Origin: an uncultured Lachnospiraceae bacterium
GTDB lineage: Bacteria > Bacillota > Clostridia > Lachnospirales > Lachnospiraceae
Assembly: GCA_902786515.1 (NCBI GenBank)
Contig: CADADA010000002.1
Location: 141,424 to 205,423 of the forward strand
DNA: 64,000 nucleotides
Direction of reading: 5' to 3'
Part shown: positions 26,024 to 34,184 of the stretch, one piece after another
Layout of the letters: the number at the start of each line of letters is the position of its first letter
Numbering within the stretch: position 1 is the stretch's first letter
The notes under the pieces: model-generated
Database searches by the model: none
What the model was told of the DNA's origin: nothing
Seen by the model: the letters and a program-made list of their open reading frames with translations, nothing else
Position numbers and translations under genes: made by a program

Positions 26024-27121
26024 ATGATAACAAGAAAAAAAATAATATCTGCTGATGTGGATTTATCATGTTTAAGACATGCTGGAGATGATGCTTTAAG
26101 TATCCTTTTTTTTGATATAGAAACCACCGGTTTTTCTCCAAAAACATCTGATTTATATATGCTGGGAACGGGTTGCCTTAAAGGTGATTCATTTGAAATC
26201 ACACAGTATTTTGCTGATTGCATGGAAGATGAAGAACAGATTCTTAAAATATTTATTATTCTTACCGGTAAATATGATGTGATAGCTCACTATAACGGTA
26301 ATACATTTGACATTCCTTTTATCAAAAGTAAAAGTGAACAATATGGTATAAAATTTGATATTCCTGATTCAGTGAAATCTTTTGACTTATACAAAGAAAT
26401 TTTAAAATATAAAAGAGTTTTTAATCTTGCGGATTATAAGCAGAAAACAATTGAACGTTTTTTAGGTATTCACCGTGATGACAAAATGGACGGAGGTGAA
26501 TTGATAAAAGTTTATAAGGATTTTATAAAAGATGGTTCTTTAGTTCTTAGGGATGCACTGTTTTTACATAATTTTGACGATATCAGAGGTTTAATAGCTT
26601 CCATGAATATATTTAAATATATTCATATTCTGAATGGCTCATTTTCAGATTATAATGTGTCAGTCAGTGATTATGCTGACAGTGAAGGAAGCATTACAAA
26701 GGAACTGTTTATCGTGATTTTAGCAGATTACACTTTTCCGGAAGAGCTTACCGTCGCAAATCATTTTGGTGTAGTAAAATTTAAGGAAAACAAATGTTAT
26801 CTATCCTGCAGGTCATATAATGGAGAGTTAAAATACTTTTTTTCGGATACCGGAAATTACTACTATCTTCCTTTGGAGGATATGGCTGTTCATAAAAGTG
26901 TTGCCATTTATGTTGATAAAAACTTCAGACAAAAAGCAAAGCCTGCCAACTGTTACATAAAAAGGCAGGGAGATTTTTTTCTTTCGGCTGGTTATAGTAA
27001 AATAGATTTATTTAAAAAAGATTATAAGGATTCGGATTATTATTTGATGTATTCAGATGACTTGTTTAAGGATAAGGATTTTTTGGATGAATATATAAGA
27101 TGTATTTTGAAGACATTTTAA
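26024..27121 (+). CDS. Ribonuclease H-like (YprB-type) exonuclease domain protein
   Basis: The first 200 residues are a DEDD-type 3'-5' exonuclease fold. Visible motifs are DIETTGF (Exo I, about residue 31), HYNGNTFDIPFI (Exo II, about residue 90) and LFLHNFDDIRGL (Exo III). This combination matches the YprB/RNase_H_2 family, often found beside or fused to helicases or in DNA repair. The last 150 residues are unassigned, beta-rich, with many Tyr, Phe and Lys. AAAGGA precedes the ATG. It is transcribed divergently from rnfC and ends at a bidirectional terminator. The activity on DNA or RNA is unknown. Confidence 0.82.
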   Translation: MITRKKIISADVDLSCLRHAGDDALSILFFDIETTGFSPKTSDLYMLGTGCLKGDSFEITQYFADCMEDEEQILKIFIILTGKYDVIAHYNGNTFDIPFIKSKSEQYGIKFDIPDSVKSFDLYKEILKYKRVFNLADYKQKTIERFLGIHRDDKMDGGELIKVYKDFIKDGSLVLRDALFLHNFDDIRGLIASMNIFKYIHILNGSFSDYNVSVSDYADSEGSITKELFIVILADYTFPEELTVANHFGVVKFKENKCYLSCRSYNGELKYFFSDTGNYYYLPLEDMAVHKSVAIYVDKNFRQKAKPANCYIKRQGDFFLSAGYSKIDLFKKDYKDSDYYLMYSDDLFKDKDFLDEYIRCILKTF

Positions 27122-27166
27122 AAGATGCTGCTTTTTGATGGTTACATCATTTAAGCAGCATCTTTT
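27121..27166. terminator. Bidirectional terminator between exonuclease and SASP genes
   Basis: AAAGATGCTGCTT (27121-27133) and AAGCAGCATCTTT (27153-27165) make a perfect 13-bp stem with a T-run on both strands, serving the two converging genes. Confidence 0.85.
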
Positions 27167-27224
27167 TGCCGTATGTTTTTAAGCTATCCGGTAAAACCGT
27201 TTCACGTAAAAACTTCTGGCATCA

Positions 27225-27431
27225 TTATTTGCCGGACATCTGTCTCTCCTGGGCCTCGATCATTTTCTTGACCATGTGTCCTCCGACAGAACCGTTCTGT
27301 GCTGAGGTAAGGTTACCGTTGTAACCGTCACTCAACGGAACACCAAGTTCATTTGCTACTTCCATCTTAAAACGGTTCATGGCACTCTTTGCTTCAGGAA
27401 TTGCCATGGAATTTGAATTTGAATTTGTCAT
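27225..27431 (-). CDS. Alpha/beta-type small acid-soluble spore protein
   Basis: SASPs coat and protect spore DNA and are degraded on germination. The 68-residue protein has both family signatures: MNRFKMEVANELGVPL (with the ELGV germination-protease cleavage region) and GYNGNLTSAQNGSVGGHMVKKMI. It shows that the lineage makes, or recently made, endospores. GGAGGAG lies just before the ATG. It is a single gene between a terminator and the aspartokinase promoter. Confidence 0.96.
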   Translation of the reverse strand: MTNSNSNSMAIPEAKSAMNRFKMEVANELGVPLSDGYNGNLTSAQNGSVGGHMVKKMIEAQERQMSGK

Positions 27432-27496
27432 AGTTCTCCTCCATTCTGCCGTTCATGAAACGGCGCATACAAATGTTTTAATTGATGTTACACTCT

Positions 27497-27525
27497 TATT
27501 ATGTCGCATATTTTTAAAGTTATAA
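27497..27525 (-). promoter_or_regulatory. Candidate forespore sigma factor promoter of the SASP gene
   Basis: On the minus strand CATAATA (27497-27503) resembles the sigma-F/G -10 CATACTA, and TTATA (27521-27525) lies 17 bp upstream in the -35 position. The match is partial; the inference rests mainly on SASP genes normally being sigma-G dependent. Confidence 0.35.
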
Positions 27526-27567
27526 TGGTAATTTTTTCCATTTTATAAAATGTTTTTAAAAAAAAGG

Positions 27568-27597
27568 TTGAAATTCATAGTAATGCTTTTGTATAAT
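27568..27597 (+). promoter_or_regulatory. Promoter of the aspartokinase gene
   Basis: TTGAAA (27568-27573), 18-bp spacer, TATAAT (27592-27597). The predicted start near 27604 leaves a leader of about 32 nt, too short for a lysine riboswitch. Confidence 0.75.
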
Positions 27598-27635
27598 GTC
27601 ATAAGAAAAAATAAAGTGTAGGAGAATGATCTATT

Positions 27636-28955
27636 ATGGTTAAGGTTGTAAAATTCGGCGGAAGTTCTTTGGCAAGTGCCGAACAGTTTAAAAAAGTAAG
27701 TGAAATTATCAAATCTGACAGTGCAAGAAGATATGTAGTTCCTTCTGCTCCAGGCAAACGTTTTTCAGATGATACAAAGGTAACTGATATGCTTTATGAG
27801 TGCTATGCACTTGCTTCAAAAGGCAAAGAATATAAGTCAGTTCTCGAAAAAATCAAGCAAAGATATAATGATATTATAAATGAGCTGGGATTGTCTATAA
27901 ATCTTGATAAAGAATTTGATATCATGGAATCATGTTTTATAGGTAAAGCAGGAAGAGATTACGCTGCATCAAGAGGTGAATTCTTAAATGGTATGGTTCT
28001 TGCTGATTATCTTGGTTATGAATTTATAGATGCTGCTGAAGTTATTTTCTTTGATGATAACGGAAATTTTGATATAGATACAACAAATGAGATTTTATCT
28101 GAACGTTTATCAAATATCGAAAATGCTGTTATTCCCGGATTCTATGGCTCTATGCCAAATGATACGATAAAAACATTTTCAAGAGGTGGTTCTGATATTA
28201 CCGGTTCTATCGTTGCAAAGGCTGTAAAAGCTGATTTATATGAAAACTGGACAGATGTTTCAGGATTTTTGATTGCAGATCCACATGTAGTAAACGAACC
28301 GAAGGTGATTAAGACTATCACATATAAAGAATTACGAGAGTTATCTTATATGGGAGCTACTGTTTTACATGAAGATGCAATATTCCCTGTAAGAAAAGAA
28401 GGTATTGCAATTAATATCAAGAATACAAATGCTCCTGATGATGAAGGTACTTTAATCGTTGAGAGTACTTCTAAGAAACCTGATTATACGATTACAGGTA
28501 TTGCAGGAAAACGTGGATTTACTGCAATCAGTATTGAAAAAGATATGATGAATTCTGAATTAGGATTTGGAAGACGTATTCTTGAAGTATTTGAGAAAAA
28601 TGGAATCTCTTTCGAACATATGCCTTCAGGTATAGACACTATGAGTGTTATTGTTCAACAGGATGAATTTGAGAAAAAAGAACAGGAAGTTCTTGCAGGT
28701 ATCCACAGAAATACTAATCCTGATTCAATCGATATCGAATCTGACATTGCATTAATCGCTGTCGTGGGAAGAGGTATGAAATCTACACGCGGTACTGCCG
28801 GAAGAATCTTCTCAGCTTTGGCACACGCTCATGTAAATGTAAAAATGATAGACCAGGGTTCAAGCGAGTTGAATATTATCATCGGTGTAAAGGATGAAGA
28901 TTTCGTAAAAGCAACAAATGCCATTTATGATATATTTGTAAAAACACGTGTTTAA
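27636..28955 (+). CDS. Aspartate kinase
   Basis: Aspartokinase phosphorylates aspartate, the first step towards lysine, threonine, methionine and diaminopimelate. The 439-residue protein has the kinase motif VVKFGGSSLAS at its start, the GRGGSDITGS-like segment SRGGSDITGS in the middle, and tandem ACT domains in the last 140 residues (ISIEKDMMNSELGFGRRILEVFEKNGI and VVGRGMKSTRGTAGRIFSALAHAHVNVKMIDQGSSELNI) for allosteric feedback. The short length and single-chain layout fit the monofunctional class common in Clostridia. It works with lysA (45505-46764) in lysine and cell-wall precursor synthesis. It has its own promoter and terminator. Confidence 0.95.
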   Translation: MVKVVKFGGSSLASAEQFKKVSEIIKSDSARRYVVPSAPGKRFSDDTKVTDMLYECYALASKGKEYKSVLEKIKQRYNDIINELGLSINLDKEFDIMESCFIGKAGRDYAASRGEFLNGMVLADYLGYEFIDAAEVIFFDDNGNFDIDTTNEILSERLSNIENAVIPGFYGSMPNDTIKTFSRGGSDITGSIVAKAVKADLYENWTDVSGFLIADPHVVNEPKVIKTITYKELRELSYMGATVLHEDAIFPVRKEGIAINIKNTNAPDDEGTLIVESTSKKPDYTITGIAGKRGFTAISIEKDMMNSELGFGRRILEVFEKNGISFEHMPSGIDTMSVIVQQDEFEKKEQEVLAGIHRNTNPDSIDIESDIALIAVVGRGMKSTRGTAGRIFSALAHAHVNVKMIDQGSSELNIIIGVKDEDFVKATNAIYDIFVKTRV

Positions 28956-28969
28956 TGAATAAAAAAGGA

Positions 28970-28998
28970 AATCGAGCAGGAAAACCTGCTCGATTTTT
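28970..28998 (+). terminator. Terminator of the aspartokinase gene
   Basis: AATCGAGCAGG (28970-28980) and CCTGCTCGATT (28985-28995) form an 11-bp stem with an AAAA loop, followed by Ts. It can also act on the converging chemoreceptor-like gene. Confidence 0.88.
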
Positions 28999-29037
28999 TG
29001 GAATAAATATTATGAAACTTTGAGATATCAGGCAATT

Positions 29038-29943
29038 TTAATACATATTCTTTAATTCCTGCGCGGTGGTTACCATTGTCTGAATTGTAGCTGACAACTC
29101 TTCCATCGCTGCTGACTGATCCTCTGTAGTCTTTAAAGATTCCTTTGAATTAGCTATAGTTGAAACGACATATCCGTTAATCTGATCATTTAACTTCATA
29201 ATATCCTCTGAAGTCTTTCTTGAAAAATCTGATAATTCTCTAATCTGTGTAGCAACTACGGCAAAACCACGACCATCGTTACCCAGTCTGGCTGCTTCTA
29301 TAGATGCATTTAGACCAAGCATCATTGTTTTATCAGCAAGTTTATTAATAGAGTTTGTTATATCTGCAATCTCAGAAGTTACAGACTCTATCTGAGATAT
29401 ATCCTTTCCTAAAGACTGCTGCTGTTCGGTAATATTCTGTGCAGAATTTGCTAAATCTTCAAGTGTGGACGAAATCTGTATAAAATTCTCTGCCAGTTTT
29501 GTAGAATGAGACTCTACCTCAATCTTACTGTATCCGGTTGTAGCCTGAGAGTTCACAAACAGCTCTACAAGTGTTACTGCTGCACGGAAATTCACAGATA
29601 AATTCTGCGATGCCTCACATAACACAGCACCTAATAATTCTCTCTTTGCCAAAATTGGTACAACCAAAACATCACTTCCATCGGATACACCAACTGAACA
29701 TGTTTTCAATGAACCTGATGCTGCATCAATAGCTCTGGAAATCACAGACGAATTATCAACATTAGAACCTGTATCGATATTTCCCATTGCAAATCTATCA
29801 CCGTTTTTTCTGACTGCTATAGCCGAACATCCGGTACAATCGGAAAAATTCTTTAAAAAACTGTCAAGCAGTCCTCTGTCTATTATATCTTCTGCTTCAA
29901 GAAGAGTTAAATCAACTCTCTGTTCTGAATCTAACTTTATCAT
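29038..29943 (-). CDS. Short soluble methyl-accepting chemotaxis-like protein
   Basis: The 301-residue protein has no membrane segment. Residues 1-135 look like a GAF/PocR-type sensor fold, with two cysteines in SDCTGCSAIAV and a third in KTCSVGV that could sense a ligand or redox state. Residues about 150-300 are a short receptor signalling coiled coil with the CheA/CheW-binding hairpin tip (LADKTMMLGLNASIEAARLGNDGRGFAVVA). The signalling region is shorter than in standard receptors. It may signal to CheA from the cytoplasm; the ligand is unknown. cheV at 56707-57618 shows that chemotaxis components exist in the genome. Confidence 0.82.
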   Translation of the reverse strand: MIKLDSEQRVDLTLLEAEDIIDRGLLDSFLKNFSDCTGCSAIAVRKNGDRFAMGNIDTGSNVDNSSVISRAIDAASGSLKTCSVGVSDGSDVLVVPILAKRELLGAVLCEASQNLSVNFRAAVTLVELFVNSQATTGYSKIEVESHSTKLAENFIQISSTLEDLANSAQNITEQQQSLGKDISQIESVTSEIADITNSINKLADKTMMLGLNASIEAARLGNDGRGFAVVATQIRELSDFSRKTSEDIMKLNDQINGYVVSTIANSKESLKTTEDQSAAMEELSATIQTMVTTAQELKNMY

Positions 29944-29979
29944 ACGTCCACATCCTCTTCATCTAAAATATATGTAAAT

Positions 29980-30008
29980 ATTATACAACACTTTGCCGTT
30001 TTATACAA
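29980..30008 (-). promoter_or_regulatory. Promoter of the chemoreceptor-like gene
   Basis: On the minus strand TTGTAT (30003-30008), 17-bp spacer, TATAAT (29980-29985), about 40 bp before the ATG. The -35 is weak. No sigma-D (flagellar) motif was seen. Confidence 0.5.
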
Positions 30009-30046
30009 TAATTTTGTTGAAATTTACTTATATTTTTAGATTTTTC

Positions 30047-30670
30047 TTAATTAGATTCTCTTCCTATATGTACGATATTTTTTTCATTGTTTATAAGTCT
30101 GTCATTATGTGTTACTAAGACAACTGTTTTTCCGATTTTATTTAACTCATGCAGCTCTTCCATAACAATATCAGTATTATATCTGTCTAATGCACCGGTA
30201 GGTTCATCCGCCAGAATAAGTTTACAATTTTTTATCATTACTCTTGCCAACGCTACACGCTGCTGTTCACCGCCTGATAACTTATATACTTTTTTATCAA
30301 TTAAATCCGACAGTTTCAACCTCTCTAAAGCGTCTTCTATTGAAATTCCACTACGGGTGTTCTTTTTAATAATGGATAAATTCTGTCTGACTGTTTTGTT
30401 TTCTAACAATGCAAAGTTTTGAAACAGAAATGCAACCGTTTCTCTATAGTATTTAATCAGGTTTCTTCTGTTTGTAATATCAATTCCATCTATAATGATT
30501 TCTCCGCTGTCAGGTTTTTCAAGTCCACCTATCATATTTAAAAGCGTAGTTTTGCCACTTCCACTGGCTCCTGTAAGAACAAGAAATTCTCCATCCTTAA
30601 CGTTAAGTGTAAAGTTGTCAAATAATGTTTTTTCACCGTATTTTTTGCAAATATTCTTTAAATCTATCAC
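30047..30670 (-). CDS. ABC transporter ATP-binding protein (bacteriocin-export type)
   Basis: This is a stand-alone ATPase subunit of about 207 residues with Walker A GASGSGKT (residues 34-41), a Q-loop FLFQNFALL, the signature LSGGEQQR, and Walker B LILADEPTGALD. It resembles the LolD/MacB branch and in particular the ATPase that accompanies DUF1430 membrane proteins in lactococcin 972-type loci. The start is probably GTG at 30670, which overlaps the stop of the permease gene as GTGA and has AAGGAG 7 bp upstream. Its partner permease is interrupted, so transport may be lost. Confidence 0.9.
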   Translation of the reverse strand: MIDLKNICKKYGEKTLFDNFTLNVKDGEFLVLTGASGSGKTTLLNMIGGLEKPDSGEIIIDGIDITNRRNLIKYYRETVAFLFQNFALLENKTVRQNLSIIKKNTRSGISIEDALERLKLSDLIDKKVYKLSGGEQQRVALARVMIKNCKLILADEPTGALDRYNTDIVMEELHELNKIGKTVVLVTHNDRLINNEKNIVHIGRESN

Positions 30671-32592
30671 AAACAATCTCCTTTTAAAGTTTTTGCTATG
30701 TTTTTTGTTTCGATTATGAAAATGTTACTGAGTAAAATAATTAATTCAGTAATTTCCAAAACCAATCCAACTTTCAGGCAAATTTTCATGTTAAATATGC
30801 CAGTAAATATGCTTACAACACAATATGCTGCTATGATAACAAAACTAATACCGCTGCTTAATAAAAACAGTCTGTGGTTACGCTCTACAATATTGTAACC
30901 GGCTATCTTTTTAAGTGCTATCCCAATCGCCTGATTTTTATATTCCATTCGACTGATAACTACTGTTATAATCATATTTAATAGAAATACAATTACACAA
31001 AAAGAGCTCAGCATTCCAATAATCTTTTTCACGAAATTATCACGATATTCATGAAAATCTTTAAAATTTGTAACAACAGGAATATATTTTTTATCTAATT
31101 CATTTGATTCTTCCACCATAGTACACATATTTTTTTCGTCAAAGTCATATAAAATATTTCTGCCCGCAAGACTGACTAACTCATATCCCTTAAAATGCAT
31201 ATTATCATTATTGACATAAATAACAACCGGATTCAGAGTATTTTCCAAATCTCCAATTCCATTTATATCTACGTAAGAAATAATTGCTTTATTATTATAA
31301 TTTAAGTATTGAACATTCAAATTTTCATTTTTTTCTACTAAAAATTTATCAATCAGTTCTTTGGAAGTTTCAAGGTCTTCATCCATATTGACATTATCAG
31401 TTAAAAATATAACTATATCAGTATCCTTATTTATACTGTAGTCCTTCATTCCTTTCAGCATAAATCCTGACGTTTTATTCATAAGTATAAAATCTGACTT
31501 ATCCTCAAATATTTTAACGCATACCAACGGAGAATGTGCTCCTGTAAACGTTTCACTATAAGCCAAATCTCAAAACTGCTGTTCGGCATCATCATCCCAT
31601 CCGTCAACAGGCATAATGGAAAAATAATTATATTCTGACAGCATATCGGCGACTTTTTCATTAGTTTTTCCAATATTTAAAATGAAATTTAAATTTGTAA
31701 TTATACTAAACATCGCCACTGCAAATACAATACTTTTCAATGCATAAATCACACTTATCAAAGTAACATTTTCTCTTATATTTGCAACAACCTTCTTTAA
31801 GTCATAAAATGCATACGAAATATATGGCAAAACCGACACAAGAACACCTATACAATAAAACGCAAGTACATAATGCTTTACATATTCTCCCGAAACAAAA
31901 CTAAAAACAGTTATTCTTGCTAAAAAATAAATAATACCATACATTAGTACATCTTTAAGCATTGATGCAAAAATGTTCCTGCCCACGCTTTCACCGAAAA
32001 AAACTCTGAGTACAATCTCTTTTTTCGTCCTTATAACCTCAACACTATTCATTATGATAATCATTACAATTAATAATGACCATACAAGAGTGACCGCATC
32101 TTTTTCAGTTGATTCTGAAAATACAGGATAAGTTATAGAGAAATCTTGATTAATTTTGTTATAAAAATTATCGATTTCTTTATCATCCCCGACGAAACTT
32201 ATGCTGTTTATTTCTTTTAATTCTTCTATTTCATCTAATTTATGAAAATATATGGTTGAGATTCCATTAAAAAGAGACTGATATGTATTTTCTTCAATAT
32301 CAAGTTCTTTCAGGCTCTTTTTTACGCTATTATTATAATAATAAATATCGACCTGATTTTTATATGTATTTTTTGTCTTCACTTTTACGGTAAAGACTCC
32401 TACATTACTTTTTGATGAGTATTCTTTTAGCTCATCAATAAAATGTTGTCTTTCATCATCATTAACCGTAAACTCGCTTTGCTTATAAAATGCAGCTGAA
32501 AAATTAAATAATTGAGACTGGTACAATTCTGTCTGAAATATAAAAGCAAATACCAATAATAAAAAAGCAATAACAAACCTGACACTTCTCAT
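30667..32592 (-). pseudogene. DUF1430-type bacteriocin-associated ABC permease, interrupted by an in-frame TGA
   Basis: Two open stretches, 32592-31573 and 31569-30670, lie in the same frame and are separated only by one TGA (31570-31572). Together they give about 640 codons, the usual size of DUF1430 (bacteriocin-associated integral membrane) proteins. The N-terminal half has one leading helix, an extracellular region and several helices; the C-terminal half has an extracellular region and four helices, ending at the ATPase gene. ATG 32592 has GGAG 7 bp upstream, so the longer TTG-started reading from 32649 is not needed. The second half could only start at a TTG (31566) without a ribosome site. 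This is either a nonsense mutation, often TGG to TGA, or a sequencing error. Confidence 0.82.
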
Positions 32593-32596
32593 AAAT

Positions 32597-32674
32597 TTAC
32601 TCCAAGTCCAAATTCCATATATCGTTTGCCTTATTATATAACTTCTCAACTACTTCCCTGTTTTCTTCAATCAT
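32597..32674 (-). CDS. Possible 25-residue ORF or frameshifted tail of the upstream small gene
   Basis: The ATG overlaps the stop of the 37-residue ORF (ATGA) and the frame encodes 25 residues, mostly charged and helical (EENREVVEKLYNKANDIW). Together with the upstream ORF it would make a sensible 62-residue protein, with a membrane anchor plus an amphipathic tail, if one base were changed. It may therefore be the rest of a frameshifted gene rather than a separate peptide. It ends 4 bp before the permease ATG. Confidence 0.35.
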   Translation of the reverse strand: MIEENREVVEKLYNKANDIWNLDLE

Positions 32675-32780
32675 TTTCGTATTTCATTATAGGAGTGTAT
32701 ATGCATAAATACCATACTATACTATAAATTGCAACGATTGCAACAAATGATATTCCTATTATTCTGAGTTTTCTTTTCAT
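32667..32780 (-). CDS. Small membrane peptide upstream of the bacteriocin-type transporter
   Basis: A 37-residue ORF with GAGGTGGG upstream of its ATG. It encodes MKRKLR followed by a hydrophobic helix (IIGISFVAIVAIYSIVWYLCIY) and a short polar tail. It sits immediately before the DUF1430 permease and ATPase genes, where lactococcin 972-type loci carry the bacteriocin precursor, but I see no resemblance to that precursor. It could be a small accessory membrane protein or a truncated precursor. Confidence 0.5.
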   Translation of the reverse strand: MKRKLRIIGISFVAIVAIYSIVWYLCIYTPIMKYEND

Positions 32781-32805
32781 TATTGCCCACCTCGTTCTGC
32801 TATTT

Positions 32806-34170
32806 TTATAAAGAACTGATTTTCTCTGTTATTTCTGAAAAATTCATACCATGAGATGCTTTTATCAATATCTGGTCATTTGATTCAAGCAACTGTTCGG
32901 CTTTCTCTAAAAATTCTGCCTTTTCGCTAAAGTAATCTGCTTTTTTTATTCCATTTTTCAGAGCAGCCTCATATGTGTTTTTACTTAGTTTTCCTATACA
33001 TATTAAATAATCTATATTTTTTTCCGCACAATAGCTGCCAACTTCTGCATGTAGTTCTGCTTCATTTTCTCCGAGTTCGAACATGTCGCCCAGTATAGCA
33101 ACTTTTCTTCCATCTGCATATGTTAATAAATCAATTGATGCTTTTGTGGAAACCGGATTTGCATTATAACAATCATCTAAAATAGTGTATTTATCTGTTT
33201 CTATGATTGTATTTCTACCCTTTACTGAATCCAATTTTTCTATGCCGTTTTTTATTTCCTGTAAATTCATATCAAAGGTTTTACCAACCGCTGCCGCTGC
33301 AAGAGCGTTACTCACCATATGAGTTCCGGGTATGGTAAGTTTTATATCAACCGATGAATTATTATCATTCAGTGTAAATGAAGTACCTTTCATGCCAAGT
33401 GGTTCTACATTATCTGCATAAACGCTGTTTTTAGGGTCGATACCAAAGAATACCGGCTTTGTTCCCTCATAATCTTTTACACCCGATAGTTTATCGTCAT
33501 CGCCGTTTAATATAATTGTTCCACCTTTTTCCATATACTTAAACATTGCTGTTTTTGCCTTAAGTACTCCGTTTCTGTCTATGAGATTTTCTAAATGACA
33601 ATATCCTATGTTTGTAATTACACACACATCCGGAGTTGCTATCGCAGCAAGTTCTTCCATATCTCCAAAATGGCTGATTCCCATTTCCAGTACAGCTATC
33701 TCATGTTCTTCTCTTAATCTGAATATTGTTAAAGGAAGACCTATCTGATTATTAAAGTTTCCTTCAGTCTTTAATACATTGTATTTTTCTTCTAAAACCT
33801 TAGCAATCATCTCTTTTGTACTTGTTTTACCTACACTTCCGGTGATTCCTACTACTTTGATATCGAGACTTTGCCTGTAAAATGCAGCTATATCCATTAA
33901 AGCATCAGTTGTTGATGCGACTAGTATGTATGGCACATTGATATCTAATTCCTTTTCAGATATTGAACATAATACATTTTTTCCGGTCACTTCTTCTATA
34001 AAATCATGCCCGTCTACACGGTTTCCTTTTATTGCAACAAACAGACAACCTTCTATAACTTTCCTGCTGTCTATTACAACATCTGTCACTTCTTTATCTT
34101 TTATATCTTCACAATTTTTCAAAACACCTTTACATGCTTTTGCGATATTTGTAAGACTTAAATTTTTCAT
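32806..34170 (-). CDS. murF: UDP-N-acetylmuramoyl-tripeptide--D-alanyl-D-alanine ligase
   Basis: MurF adds the D-Ala-D-Ala dipeptide to UDP-MurNAc-tripeptide, completing the cytoplasmic peptidoglycan precursor. The 454-residue protein has the substrate-binding N-domain (VVIDSRKVIEGCLFVAIKG), the Mur-ligase ATP motif GITGSVGKTSTKE (residues 108-120), the ALEMGISHFGDM-like segment LEMGISHFGDM, and the C-domain DDCYNANPVSTKASID. AAGGAG lies upstream of the ATG. It is 15 bp downstream of recG and probably co-transcribed. Confidence 0.96.
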   Translation of the reverse strand: MKNLSLTNIAKACKGVLKNCEDIKDKEVTDVVIDSRKVIEGCLFVAIKGNRVDGHDFIEEVTGKNVLCSISEKELDINVPYILVASTTDALMDIAAFYRQSLDIKVVGITGSVGKTSTKEMIAKVLEEKYNVLKTEGNFNNQIGLPLTIFRLREEHEIAVLEMGISHFGDMEELAAIATPDVCVITNIGYCHLENLIDRNGVLKAKTAMFKYMEKGGTIILNGDDDKLSGVKDYEGTKPVFFGIDPKNSVYADNVEPLGMKGTSFTLNDNNSSVDIKLTIPGTHMVSNALAAAAVGKTFDMNLQEIKNGIEKLDSVKGRNTIIETDKYTILDDCYNANPVSTKASIDLLTYADGRKVAILGDMFELGENEAELHAEVGSYCAEKNIDYLICIGKLSKNTYEAALKNGIKKADYFSEKAEFLEKAEQLLESNDQILIKASHGMNFSEITEKISSL

Positions 34171-34184
34171 TTTAATCTTTCTCC

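Noticed and set aside
27432..27635. Lysine riboswitch upstream of aspartokinase
   Set aside because: The predicted leader is only about 32 nt, too short, and no lysine-box sequence is visible.
32592..32649. TTG-started N-terminal extension of the DUF1430 permease
   Set aside because: It overlaps the micro-ORF frames, and the ATG at 32592 has a proper ribosome site and begins the first membrane helix.
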